From: JANXMY01 sp965246745
Lineage (GTDB): Bacteria; Armatimonadota; Armatimonadia; Armatimonadales; Capsulimonadaceae
Assembly: GCA_965246745.1 (NCBI GenBank)
Contig: OZ251980.1
Span: 1,736,001-1,800,000, forward strand
DNA: 64,000 bases
Direction of reading: 5' to 3'
The position numbers were made by a program, and so were the translations under genes. Below, one piece after another: positions 24,297 to 39,985 of this stretch. The notes below the pieces were generated by a model. The model was not told the origin of the DNA. It saw only the letters and a program-made list of their open reading frames with translations, and did not search any database. The stretch's first letter is position 1; each line of letters opens with the position of its first letter.

Positions 24297-24518
24297 ATGC
24301 TCCGTTCTTTCCCGCTCCGCCCTGCCGCCCTGGCGCTTTTGGTTCTCCTGCCCGCCCTGCCGCTGGCGCTGCTGTGCCGGGGCCGCACGCCGAGCCGCTT
24401 GGATGCCGGCAACATTCCCGCCTGGCAGCGGCAGGCGTCCACTCCCGCCCCCGTCAAGCGCGTGGCCCGCAAGCACGGCGCTTGGCGAGCCGCCGCCAAG
24501 CGAAAAGCCGACAGTTGA
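24297..24518 (+). CDS. Small membrane-anchored basic protein, unknown
   Basis: A 73-residue ORF with an N-terminal hydrophobic helix (LALLVLLPALPLALLC) and a strongly basic tail (VKRVARKHGAWRAAAKRKADS). Its ATG follows a TATAAT box by 5 nt, so translation would be leaderless. No family recognised; support is the promoter and the plausible topology. Confidence 0.4.
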   Translation: MLRSFPLRPAALALLVLLPALPLALLCRGRTPSRLDAGNIPAWQRQASTPAPVKRVARKHGAWRAAAKRKADS

Positions 24519-24546
24519 CAGCCCCGCTCCGGCAGGACGCCGCGCG

Positions 24547-24584
24547 AAAAAGAATGCGTGCCCCTAAAAAGAATGCGTGCCCCT
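24547..24584. repeat. 19-bp tandem duplication upstream of tRNA-Val
   Basis: AAAAAGAATGCGTGCCCCT is repeated exactly head to tail at 24547-24565 and 24566-24584, immediately before the -35 box of the tRNA promoter. Confidence 0.85.
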
Positions 24585-24585
24585 G

Positions 24586-24614
24586 TAGACAAAGGGCGAA
24601 ACGCGCGGTATAAT
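24586..24614 (+). promoter_or_regulatory. Promoter of tRNA-Val
   Basis: TAGACA (24586-24591) and TATAAT (24609-24614) are 17 bp apart. Transcription would begin near 24621, ten bases before the mature tRNA. Confidence 0.8.
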
Positions 24615-24630
24615 CGTTGACATCCACAAT

Positions 24631-24702
24631 GGACAGTTGGCGCAGTGGTAGCGCACTTCGTTGACATCGAAGGGGTCACAAGTTCGAATCTTGTACTGTC
24701 CA
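24631..24702 (+). tRNA. tRNA-Val (anticodon GAC)
   Basis: A complete cloverleaf: acceptor GGACAGT (24631-24637)/ACTGTCC (24695-24701), D arm with GGTAG, anticodon stem CTTCG/CGAAG with loop TTGACAT (anticodon GAC, reads GUC), five-base variable loop, and T arm ACAAG-TTCGAAT-CTTGT. The discriminator is A at 24702. CCA is not encoded. Confidence 0.96.
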
Positions 24703-24711
24703 TCCCAAGTC

Positions 24712-24743
24712 ATCCCGCTTTGTTTACAAAGCGGGATTTTTTT
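24712..24743 (+). terminator. Intrinsic terminator of tRNA-Val
   Basis: ATCCCGCTTTGT (24712-24723)/ACAAAGCGGGAT (24726-24737) followed by seven T, starting 10 bp after the tRNA. Confidence 0.92.
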
Positions 24744-24764
24744 GGCGCTGCCCGTTATCGCCCG

Positions 24765-26348
24765 CTATTTGGTCCGCTCCGCGACCACGGGAATTTCCAG
24801 GTGGCTGCGGCCGGAAACAACCATGAGTTCGGCTTGCAGCAGTCCCGGCGGCGCATTTGCGGCCAGCGTGACGGACAAAAGCTGATGCGTTGCCGGAGCG
24901 CTCGACGGCTCTATTCGCGCTTGCAGCCAGGGAACCGGCGAGGTGACAGTCAGCGACGCCGCTGTCTGCGCGGCGGCCAGCGACAGAACCACGGTGCGGA
25001 CGGCCGAGGTTCCCGCCGGCAGACTGCCGAAAAAGACCGTCGCCGGCAGGGCGTCGAGGTCCCCGGCGACCACAGCGGACACCGGCAGCGCGGGCCGCGC
25101 CCAAACCTTCGGCGCAGTCCCGTCGGGCGGCGGCCCGAAGCGCAGAACGGCGGAGACGCGCCCGGCGGGCGCGGCAGGGGATAGGGCAGCGCGGTAACGC
25201 TGAATTACGACGGCCCGGCCGCCGACCATCTGCGCCTGCGGCGGCCCGGTGGGAACCGCACGCACGGCGGGGTCAAGGGAAACCAGCGGCGGCGGCATGC
25301 CGCTTGGAGCAAGATCGGCGTCTAAAGTCACAGTCACGGTCTGCGCCCCGCCGGTGCCCGACGGCACACGGCCGAAGTCGAGGCGCGAGGGCGAAAACGC
25401 CGCCGACTGACGCAGCGCCAGGTCCAGCTCCAGCGTCGCCAGCGGCACAGACTGGCCCGGCGGGGACTGCGGGCCGTACACCCAGACATATTTTCGGGCC
25501 AAGCCGGCTTCGTCGGCGCTCAGGCGCACGTCCACCCGGACTTCCGCCGTTTCGCCGGGCGCGAGCCGGACCTGCCGGGCCGGGAGGCCCCCTTTTGTCA
25601 GCAGCAGGGTCTCGCAGCCGCACGAGCCGCGCAGCTCCGCCGCCGTTGCCGCCTGCCGGCCGGTATTTCGGAGGGTAAATGTCCGGGTCCAGCGTTCGGC
25701 GCGGGTGACATCCACGCTGCCGCCGTCATAATGCAGCGTGCCGGGCGCGGACGCGGACGATCCCGGCACGGGCAAAAACGCCAAGCCCGGCAGGAACTGG
25801 ACGCGGGCCGAAGTTTCCGGCGGCGGGGGTGCGGGCGACGCTTTGCGCCAGGCGGTCAGCGCACGCGACACCCCCGCCGCCGCCGGGCCGCTGCCGCCGT
25901 CGGGATTGGTGTACGCCAGCCGGCCGCGCGGGTCGGCGACAAACACGCGCGGGCACTGCCGGACACCATACGCCCGGCCGGCGCTGTCGTCGGGATCGGT
26001 CAAAAGCAGCGTCTGCGCCGGGTCAAGCCCGGTGTCCCGCGCGAAAGCCTCGGCGGCGGCAGGGCTTCCCGAAAAGACAACCACGGTAGAGGGCGTCTTT
26101 GAGCCGAGGTCGCCGCCTTCCTGCGCCTGCGCCCAAAGCCGGGCAAAAGCATGGCAGGGAGCGCAGCCGCAGAAGAACAGCAGGGCGACGGGGCGGCCCT
26201 GCCATTCCGCCGGACCGTGCCGGTGGCCGGCGGAGTCGCGCAGAGCGAGCGCCGGAAGCGGCGCACCGGCCGAAACGCCGCCCGGCGCGGACTGTCCCGG
26301 CAGTGCGAGGCCGAAAAGCAGCAGCAAACAGAAAAAAGCGCGGCTCAC
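24765..26348 (-). CDS. Exported thioredoxin-fold protein fused to a DUF1573 domain
   Basis: 527 residues with a signal peptide (cleavage near residue 20, GQSA). Residues about 25-165 form a TlpA/AhpC-like thioredoxin domain with a CAPC active site (LLFFCGCAPCHAFARLW), so it probably handles disulfides or peroxide in the periplasm. Residues about 205-330 are a DUF1573 beta-domain (FTLRNTGRQAATAAELRGSCGCE, then RLAPGETAEVRVDV) with its conserved CGC. About 200 further residues are beta-rich, with repeated VRTVVLSLAAAQTAASLTV-type strands. The start is a GTG overlapping the stop of the upstream VPE-tailed gene (GTGA). It closes the surface-protein cluster and may help fold its cysteine-containing members (inference). 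Confidence 0.8.
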   Translation of the reverse strand: MSRAFFCLLLLFGLALPGQSAPGGVSAGAPLPALALRDSAGHRHGPAEWQGRPVALLFFCGCAPCHAFARLWAQAQEGGDLGSKTPSTVVVFSGSPAAAEAFARDTGLDPAQTLLLTDPDDSAGRAYGVRQCPRVFVADPRGRLAYTNPDGGSGPAAAGVSRALTAWRKASPAPPPPETSARVQFLPGLAFLPVPGSSASAPGTLHYDGGSVDVTRAERWTRTFTLRNTGRQAATAAELRGSCGCETLLLTKGGLPARQVRLAPGETAEVRVDVRLSADEAGLARKYVWVYGPQSPPGQSVPLATLELDLALRQSAAFSPSRLDFGRVPSGTGGAQTVTVTLDADLAPSGMPPPLVSLDPAVRAVPTGPPQAQMVGGRAVVIQRYRAALSPAAPAGRVSAVLRFGPPPDGTAPKVWARPALPVSAVVAGDLDALPATVFFGSLPAGTSAVRTVVLSLAAAQTAASLTVTSPVPWLQARIEPSSAPATHQLLSVTLAANAPPGLLQAELMVVSGRSHLEIPVVAERTK

Positions 26349-26908
26349 AAGGCGGCCTTTGTGTGCGCCGAGCGGGGCGACGCCCGGCGGCGCAGGAGAA
26401 GCGCGAGGCAGACCAAGCCCAGCGCCAGCGGAGCCGCGCTGCCCATCTCGGGGACGGCCTGCGGGGCGACGGCATTGACGATCACCGAGTCGGAGCCGAA
26501 CACCTGCCCGCCGTAGCCGAACGAGAGGTTGCCTTGATACTGCCCGAGCGGCGCAGCGGAGTCAATCGCGACCGAGAACAGCGGCAGCGCGGCGGTTGTC
26601 CCCGGCGCAAGGCTGTCCGGCACAAAAAAGCTGTCAAGCGTCACCGGAAACGCGGTCAAATCCGCGCCCGCCGGGCCGAACAGCAGATTGAATTGCGGAA
26701 GCTGATCCAGCGGCAGCGTGTCGGAGCCGGAATTGGTCAGCGTGCCGTAAAACGTCAGCCCCGCGTCGCCCGGAGCGCCGGACACCGACGCCGTGGACAG
26801 CGTGAAGCTGAACTGCGCGTCGGCCCGGCCCGGCAGCCAGAACAAGGCGAGGGCAGCGAACAGCAGCAAGGCAAGCGAGCAGAAGCGATTCGAAGAAAAG
26901 CGGTTCAT
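26345..26908 (-). CDS. Exported protein with VPE/PEP-CTERM-like sorting tail
   Basis: A 187-residue protein beginning at MNRFSS. The signal peptide ends near ADAQ (about residue 34). The mature part is one beta-sandwich of about 125 residues (FSFTLSTASVSGAPGDAGLTF). The C-terminus is VPEMGSAAPLALGLVCLALLLRRR: VPE, a hydrophobic helix and an arginine cluster. This is the tripartite PEP-CTERM-like signal cut by exosortase or retained as an anchor. Unusually, about 13 residues follow the arginines. It overlaps the next gene by 4 nt. No exosortase lies in the window. Confidence 0.72.
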   Translation of the reverse strand: MNRFSSNRFCSLALLLFAALALFWLPGRADAQFSFTLSTASVSGAPGDAGLTFYGTLTNSGSDTLPLDQLPQFNLLFGPAGADLTAFPVTLDSFFVPDSLAPGTTAALPLFSVAIDSAAPLGQYQGNLSFGYGGQVFGSDSVIVNAVAPQAVPEMGSAAPLALGLVCLALLLRRRASPRSAHTKAAL

Positions 26909-27003
26909 AAATTGGGTTTCTTTCTGGTCGAGCAAAATCTCAGAACAAACAGGTCAGGGCGCGGCGGCGGCAAAAAGCGAGGGAAGACCAGCGCACGTTC
27001 GGC

Positions 27004-27101
27004 TTTCGCTTCCCCGTCCGAAGGACGACTTTTCCAGCGAGTGAAGCTTACTTTCTCGCTGGTATTCCCTCGCCTATATTCTCTCACCTATATTCTCTCG
27101 C
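27004..27101. repeat. Diverged half-copy of the R4 repeat plus short tandem repeat (R5)
   Basis: CGTCCGAAGGACG (about 27012-27024) and CAGCGAGTGAAGCTTACTTTCTCGCT (about 27035-27060) reproduce, with a few changes, the right arm of the perfect inverted repeat at 51983-52028. Two copies of a 14-bp unit CCTATATTCTCTC[A/G] follow, up to the stop codon of the Ig-domain gene at 27102. The element occupies much of the 193-bp gap between that gene and the VPE-tailed gene; I see nothing else there beyond the latter's leader. Confidence 0.7.
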
Positions 27102-29366
27102 TCAGGGCGTCACCGGAACAAAGCTGCTGACGCTGCGGCCGCTGTAAGTGGCGTACAGCTTGAGCTGGCGCGACGAGTCCGACGCCGGGAATTGCAGCAC
27201 AAAGGTTGCCGTGCTGTTCGGGGTCAGCATCGGCACCGACGCCGGGCTGACGGTCGGGAGCGACTGCGCCCCCCACTTGATCCGGGACACGGCCAGCGTG
27301 ACCGCCGCAGCATTGCTGCCTCCGGCATTCTGGATAGTCACCGCCATCTCCCCCGGCGTGGACAGGCGCACGGCGGAAACGACCCGCAGCAGAGCCAGCC
27401 CGGTGCCGGTCAGGGCGGGATTGATTGTCAGAACCGCCGGGCGGGACGTTGCCGCCGCGCCCTGGCTGTCGGTCGCGGTCGCGGTGAACGCATAATCGCC
27501 CGCAGGCAGGGCCGGCAGGGTCAGCGTGTAAGGCGCGGACACGCTGCTGCCGAGAAACTGCCCGTTGTTGTAGAAATCCACTTTGGCGACGCTGCCGTCG
27601 GGGTCGGACGCCGACGCGGACAGGGTGACGGCGGCGGGGGCATATAGGCTGGCGGCCCCGCCCGGCCCGGACAGGGAAACCGTCGGCGGCTGATTGGCCG
27701 AAGCGTTGACCGTGATCGCCGCGAACGCCGGGTCGCTGGCCGTGCCGTTGGCATCGGTCGCCACCGCTTTCAGCGAGTGCGGGCCGACACCGGGGGCGTA
27801 GGCTATCTGAAACGGGGTCGCCGCCGCCGTGCCGAGCGGGACGCCGTCGGCGAAAAAGTCCACTCTTTGGACGGCGGCTTGCAGACTGGCGGCGGAAGCC
27901 GCGACAGTCAGCGTCGCGCCGGGGCTGAACGTGCTTCCATTGCCGGGGCTGGTGATTTGAACGGTCGGCTTGAGGGGCGTGACCGGGGCATATGTCAGCG
28001 TGTACAGGCCGGTGCTGCCGGAGTCAAACAAATACACCCGGTTCTGAGCATACGGGGCCTGGTTTTTGAGGCGGATCGTCCGATGCGTCGTCCACGCGTT
28101 GTCACCGAGCGCAATCGCTTTGCCGTCGGAGCGGGTCACCCCCGTGAGCTGATACACGCTGCCGCCGGGGTCGTCGGTACGCAGATACACGAACCCGGAT
28201 GTTGTGACCGGAGCGATCAAATGCACGGTCAAGTTAGCATTGGTGACAGGGCCGTCGGTGATAAACAGCGGCAGCGGGCCGGAGTCGTCTGAAGCGCTGC
28301 TGAGCGCCGTCACCGGCGCGGTCGAGCCGTCCGCCGAGTCCCAGACCGTGTCGGGCAGCGTATTGGGGCTTGCGGCTTCAATGGTCAAAAAATCCGGCTT
28401 GCCGTCGTCCGCCGGCGCGGTCACGCGGACCACATGCTCTAAAAAGTGAGTGTCTACGCTGTCCAAAATAGACGTGCGCGGGTTGTTTAAGTCGTCGTTG
28501 TGCTTGAACGAAGCGGTGAAATCCAGAAACTTGCCTTGCAGGGTAGACACCAGCAGCCAGTCGCCGACCGAAGTGCCTCCGGGCGCAATGTCCCCGAGGC
28601 CGACTTGCAGCGAGGGCGTCGCCGGCCGGCTGTTGACAAAGGACCCGACGATCTGAAACTGGATTTGCAGGCCCTTTTGGTTGTCTACGATTTTCGGCTG
28701 GCTGGACGTGATGGATAAATTGTGCGCCGTTCCTTTGCCTTTGTTGACGGCCAGAACGGCGAGCGAGAACGGCTCGGCGGGTTCCACTTCGGGCGTGAAC
28801 GGGTCGTCGCCGTAGACCTGCTTTTGCAGAAAGTAGTGGAACTGAAGCAGCGGGTCGGGCTTGACCGTGATCGGCGCGGGAAACAGCGGCAGGGTCAGAT
28901 TGACCCCATCCTGCGTGTAGGTGATTGTCCCGCCGACCGTGTACAGCGCATTAGCCAGCGGGGCGGCGTCGCGGGCCGGGAGCAGGGTCCAGACGGCGGT
29001 GCCCTGAGCGCCCGACGCGATCGCGCCGCCGCCGGAAACGTCGGACAGGCCGGACAGGGCGGGATCGGAGATGCCGAATTTAGAGTTGGCCGGGTTGCCG
29101 GCGGCGTCCCGGATGTCCAGCGCGACTTTGAGAGCCTGAATCGGCGTGTTCTCCGGCGAGTTGCCGATGGTCAGGGTCGCCCGGAACGCGGTGCGGGTGA
29201 TCGCGACGTCCTGGCTGAGCCGGATGGAGACGCGGGCGCAGGTCCCCGCCTGCTGGGGGGTCTGCGCCGACGCCGGCCGGGCTGCAAGCAGCAGGCCGCC
29301 GAGCAGGAGAAACGCCGAAAGCCTCGCGGCGATTTTTTGTCTATTGATAGGCATGTTCGTTTGCAT
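27102..29366 (-). CDS. Large exported protein with Ig-like domains
   Basis: A 754-residue secreted protein (start at MQTNMPINRQ, signal peptide ending near ASAQT). The N-terminal half is a unique beta-rich region (VSIRLSQDVAITRTAFRATLTIG; HNLSITSSQPKIVDNQKGLQIQFQIVG). Two consecutive bacterial Ig-like domains follow: VQITSPGNGSTFSPGATLTVAAS (about 515-600), then VSLSGPGGAASLYAPAAVTLSASASDPDGSVAKVDFYNNG (about 608-690). A last domain near 700-754 resembles CARDB/DUF11-type repeats (VSAVRLSTPGEMAVTIQNAG). It begins 29 nt after the stop of the giant FN3 gene, so the two are co-transcribed and likely act together at the cell surface. There is no C-terminal anchor. Confidence 0.7.
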   Translation of the reverse strand: MQTNMPINRQKIAARLSAFLLLGGLLLAARPASAQTPQQAGTCARVSIRLSQDVAITRTAFRATLTIGNSPENTPIQALKVALDIRDAAGNPANSKFGISDPALSGLSDVSGGGAIASGAQGTAVWTLLPARDAAPLANALYTVGGTITYTQDGVNLTLPLFPAPITVKPDPLLQFHYFLQKQVYGDDPFTPEVEPAEPFSLAVLAVNKGKGTAHNLSITSSQPKIVDNQKGLQIQFQIVGSFVNSRPATPSLQVGLGDIAPGGTSVGDWLLVSTLQGKFLDFTASFKHNDDLNNPRTSILDSVDTHFLEHVVRVTAPADDGKPDFLTIEAASPNTLPDTVWDSADGSTAPVTALSSASDDSGPLPLFITDGPVTNANLTVHLIAPVTTSGFVYLRTDDPGGSVYQLTGVTRSDGKAIALGDNAWTTHRTIRLKNQAPYAQNRVYLFDSGSTGLYTLTYAPVTPLKPTVQITSPGNGSTFSPGATLTVAASAASLQAAVQRVDFFADGVPLGTAAATPFQIAYAPGVGPHSLKAVATDANGTASDPAFAAITVNASANQPPTVSLSGPGGAASLYAPAAVTLSASASDPDGSVAKVDFYNNGQFLGSSVSAPYTLTLPALPAGDYAFTATATDSQGAAATSRPAVLTINPALTGTGLALLRVVSAVRLSTPGEMAVTIQNAGGSNAAAVTLAVSRIKWGAQSLPTVSPASVPMLTPNSTATFVLQFPASDSSRQLKLYATYSGRSVSSFVPVTP

Positions 29367-29395
29367 GAGCTTCAAGCCTTTCGGGCAGCGCCGTA

Positions 29396-37213
<7,818 letters not shown>

Positions 37214-37356
37214 GGCGGTTCTTTCTTCAGTGAAGGAGAACATCAATAGGCAGGAAGACTTCTGTACACAGCCTGTTATTCGATTTCTGTTATTCAGTTT
37301 TCGGGCAAAAACGGGTACTGCACGGCCTGGGGTAGTTCAAGGAGGGCCGCGAAGAC

Positions 37357-37386
37357 ATTATAGCACGGCTGCTTTGAATAATGCAA
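37357..37386 (-). promoter_or_regulatory. Promoter of the surface-protein cluster
   Basis: On the minus strand TTGCAT (37381-37386) and TATAAT (37357-37362) are 18 bp apart with an extended TG ahead of the -10. The leader to the giant gene is about 135 nt. No operator is evident. Confidence 0.7.
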
Positions 37387-37426
37387 GTCGTGCCGAATCT
37401 TTTTTCGGCTGCCGCCGGGCGGCTCG

Positions 37427-38827
37427 TCAGCCGTGCCCGACCCCGCCGCTGCGGGCGACTGCAAGACTGCCGGCGGGGCGGGACCGGACGGCGGCTTCCA
37501 GCCGCGTCGCGTCGGCGGGCGTGCGGGCCAGCAGAACAATCTCCGTGCCTGCCGACTCGTCGGCGCAGCCCGGCGCGGCCCGCAGCGGCATCAGCGGCCC
37601 TTCGGCGTTGCGCGGGTTCTGCCGGGAATTGTCATACTCGGCCCGGAGCGCAAGCCGGGTCCCCGCCGGCAGCCGCACGGGCGCGGCTTCCCGGAGCGGC
37701 TCGGCCCAGTCGGGGTTGAAATCGGGAATGAAAAGCAGGGTCTGCGCGGCTCCCGAGGGCGGCTCCGCCGTGACGGTCAGCGACCGGCAGGCCATGTTTC
37801 CATGCGGGCTGAGAACCAGAACCGAAGCGTCCACCGGCAGCACAAAGAAGTCGGTGACTGCCGCACGCTCATTGACCCGCAGCGACAAGTCGGCTGCGCC
37901 CAGCGCCAGCGCCGCCGGCGCGGCGGCGGCGTGTCCCCAGTACAGCGCGATCTCGGACTGCTCGGTTTCCGGCAGGCCGTCCGGCTCAAACCGAAGCTGC
38001 AAAATCAGGTCCGTGCCGACACGAAGCAAAAACCCCTGTTCCGGCGGCAAAGACGCCGACGCGCTGCCCGGTGTCCATTCGCCCCACAGCGCTCGGGCCG
38101 ACGCCGCGCCCGGCGGCGGGTCTGCCCAGCCGGGCGCTCCGCTTTGCGCCTGCCGCGCCCGCCCTTCGCCGCCGGGGTCCGCAAAGAGCCGGGCGCGGCG
38201 CACGACGCGCGGGCAGCTCGCCCGGAAGTCCGCCGCACGGACCCAGACATCATGGGTGAAGCGGGTCGGGATCAAAAACGACCGGCACGGCTCGGTGCCG
38301 CTCGGCGCGACCGCAAACGGCGACGGCAGCTTCAGAACAGCGTCGGGCGGTCCCAGCCGCCAGCCGGCGGCGAGTTTGGGCGCGGGCCGAAGCGCCGCCG
38401 GCGGCCCCTCGGGCGCACCGGCGGCGGCCCAGTCGCTCAGGGTTTTTCGCTGCGCGGTGGTCAGGCCCCGCGCCCCGAGGAACGGCCCGCCGCCCGGCGC
38501 GGGCAGCCAGGGCGGCATGTAGCGGGCCTCGGTCACGGCGGCAATCAGCGGGGCGCGGCGCTTAGCATCGGCGTAGGTTTGCAGTGCAAACGGCGCGGCG
38601 GCGTTCGGACGATGGCAGGAAACGCACGCCTGCGCGAGTATCGGCGCGACATCGCGGGTGTAAACGGGGCGCGGGGGAACCAAGTGAGTGGAGACGGGCG
38701 GCTTAGGTGACGCCGCCGGGTTAGGTGACGCCGCCGGGGCGAGGCAAAGGCCGCCCAGGACAAGCAGGGGCAGGCCGAAGGCCGCAGTGTGGGCCGCGCT
38801 TCTTTTTTGGGCCGCGTTTCTTTTCAT
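37427..38827 (-). CDS. Exported c-type cytochrome/degenerate copper-monooxygenase-like protein
   Basis: 466 residues starting at MKRNAAQ (ATG overlaps the redoxin stop, ATGA). After a signal peptide comes a small cytochrome-c domain with haem motif CVSCH and distal RYMPPW methionine (about 60-150). The rest has the plan of the copper type II ascorbate-dependent monooxygenase-like proteins that follow such cytochromes: FTHDVWVRAADFRA, VVLSPHGNMACRSLTV, FNPDWAEPLREAAPVRLPAGTRLALRAEYDNSRQNPRN. The usual copper ligands are changed: where relatives have HH and PHMH this has RR and PHGN, and HxDNS is EYDNS. It may bind haem but probably not two copper ions. Periplasmic electron transfer is likely; substrate unknown. 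Confidence 0.7.
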   Translation of the reverse strand: MKRNAAQKRSAAHTAAFGLPLLVLGGLCLAPAASPNPAASPKPPVSTHLVPPRPVYTRDVAPILAQACVSCHRPNAAAPFALQTYADAKRRAPLIAAVTEARYMPPWLPAPGGGPFLGARGLTTAQRKTLSDWAAAGAPEGPPAALRPAPKLAAGWRLGPPDAVLKLPSPFAVAPSGTEPCRSFLIPTRFTHDVWVRAADFRASCPRVVRRARLFADPGGEGRARQAQSGAPGWADPPPGAASARALWGEWTPGSASASLPPEQGFLLRVGTDLILQLRFEPDGLPETEQSEIALYWGHAAAAPAALALGAADLSLRVNERAAVTDFFVLPVDASVLVLSPHGNMACRSLTVTAEPPSGAAQTLLFIPDFNPDWAEPLREAAPVRLPAGTRLALRAEYDNSRQNPRNAEGPLMPLRAAPGCADESAGTEIVLLARTPADATRLEAAVRSRPAGSLAVARSGGVGHG

Positions 38828-39405
38828 GGGGTATTCGGCAGCGCAGGAATGCCGCAGCCGATGGCTTTGTGCCACGGCGCGGGGACAAGCTGATGGGCCA
38901 GCACGGCGTCGAGCGCCGCCCGCAGGTCGGCGACATTCGGGTCGTGGGTCACGCCCCATGCCAGCACGCGGTTGTCAATCCGGCCCCGGTACAAAACGCC
39001 GCCGGTCGGCCCGACCACAACCGCTTCCGGGGTGGCCGTCGCCCCCAAACGAGTCACCAAAAGGTGCCGCGTGTCTACCAGCCCGGCGCAGCGGAAGCCT
39101 CGGCGGGCAAAGTGCGCCTGCGCCTGAGCGGGGGTCAAGCCGGCGTCCACATAGACCACCGAAAACGCCGCCCCGCGCGGCGCGTAATCGGCGCACAGGC
39201 GGTTGATTTCCGGCACATACTTTTCGCACAGCGGGCAGTCGGTCGCCACAAACAAAAACACCCGCGCCGGGCTTTTCGCGGCGGCCAGCGGACGCACCGC
39301 GTGTCCGCCGAGGTCCGTTACCGTGACGGCAGGCGTCGCCGACGCGCTGAGTGCAGAAAACAGCAGCAGGGCAATCGCAGCAAAGATTGGGGTTCGAATT
39401 TGCAC
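38824..39405 (-). CDS. Exported redoxin (thioredoxin-fold) protein
   Basis: 193 residues from a GTG preceded by AAGGAAGG; the longer open frame upstream is repeat-like DNA. The signal peptide ends near SASA-TP. The thioredoxin-like domain has a CPLC active site (FLFVATDCPLCEKYVPEINRL) and the AhpC/TlpA-type GATATPEAVVVGPTGGVLYRGRID segment. In many soil bacteria this domain is fused N-terminally to the cytochrome/monooxygenase-like domains; here it is a separate gene overlapping that partner by 4 nt, so the two work as a split version. Confidence 0.8.
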   Translation of the reverse strand: MQIRTPIFAAIALLLFSALSASATPAVTVTDLGGHAVRPLAAAKSPARVFLFVATDCPLCEKYVPEINRLCADYAPRGAAFSVVYVDAGLTPAQAQAHFARRGFRCAGLVDTRHLLVTRLGATATPEAVVVGPTGGVLYRGRIDNRVLAWGVTHDPNVADLRAALDAVLAHQLVPAPWHKAIGCGIPALPNTP

Positions 39406-39420
39406 AGTTAAACCTTCCTT

Positions 39421-39600
39421 CCTATCAATCGTTCTGCCTATCAATCGTTCTGCCGGCGGAGGCTCGCCGGAGGAGCCACGCAATAAATTGCGAGGCTGTG
39501 ACAAACCAGCGTCGCGGCGACGCAGGAAAGCCTCTGTGGAAATCTTGTGTCGCCTCGACACGGGTTTATCCCAGCCGCGCAGTCTACTGTGCGGCTTTTT
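39421..39600. other. Highly structured intergenic segment with tandem 16-mer and terminator-like end
   Basis: CTATCAATCGTTCTGC is repeated in tandem (about 39421-39452). Five hairpins follow: GGCTCGCC/GGAGGAGCC region, CGCAAT/ATTGCG, GCGTCG/CGACGC, GTGTCG/CGACAC, and CCGCGCAG/CTGTGCGG followed by six T (39593-39600, plus strand). The density of perfect stems is far above that of other gaps here. The last hairpin is an intrinsic terminator only if read rightward, where no gene ends; a small plus-strand RNA or a mobile palindromic element are both possible. On the minus strand it is the leader of the redoxin gene. Confidence 0.5.
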
Positions 39601-39911
39601 TACTCGTCAAAGCCCGGCAGGGCCGCGCTGTAAGGCAGCGGCTGCTCAGCGGCAGCGTAGCTTTCGACCCCGCCTGGGCTTTCGTCGCTCACAAACACCA
39701 GCAGGTAGTAAATGGCCGAGTACTCACGGGTGCCCCGGTTCTGGGTCGCCAGCTCTTCAAACGGCGACTGTTCCAAATCGCTGTTCTCGGACAGCGACCG
39801 CCGCCATGTGTCGGGGGTCACGGAAAACAATGTCCAGCCCTGCTCGGCATGACTGTCCAAAGCGCCCTGCATGCCCTCGTAGTCCGTCACCGCCGTTTTG
39901 TACCGCTTCAT
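39600..39911 (-). CDS. Small DUF4177-like protein
   Basis: A 103-residue protein whose first 50 residues (MKRYKTAVTDYEGMQGALDSHAEQGWTLFSVTP) follow the DUF4177 pattern of a strand, helix and GW motif. The remainder is polar with one hydrophobic strand (YSAIYYLLVFVSD). No signal peptide; probably cytoplasmic. It lies upstream of the redoxin/cytochrome pair, separated by the structured segment. Function unknown. Confidence 0.65.
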   Translation of the reverse strand: MKRYKTAVTDYEGMQGALDSHAEQGWTLFSVTPDTWRRSLSENSDLEQSPFEELATQNRGTREYSAIYYLLVFVSDESPGGVESYAAAEQPLPYSAALPGFDE

Positions 39912-39985
39912 CTGCCGTGTCCTCCTGCCCTGCGGGTCAATCGGTGATTGTACCCCAAACGGGCAGGCGTCCGCAACGGCGATCT

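Noticed and set aside
39406..39561. Extended N-terminus of the redoxin protein
   Set aside because: The extra 52 residues are encoded by hairpin/repeat DNA and would bury the signal peptide. The GTG with AAGGAAGG upstream gives a proper exported protein.
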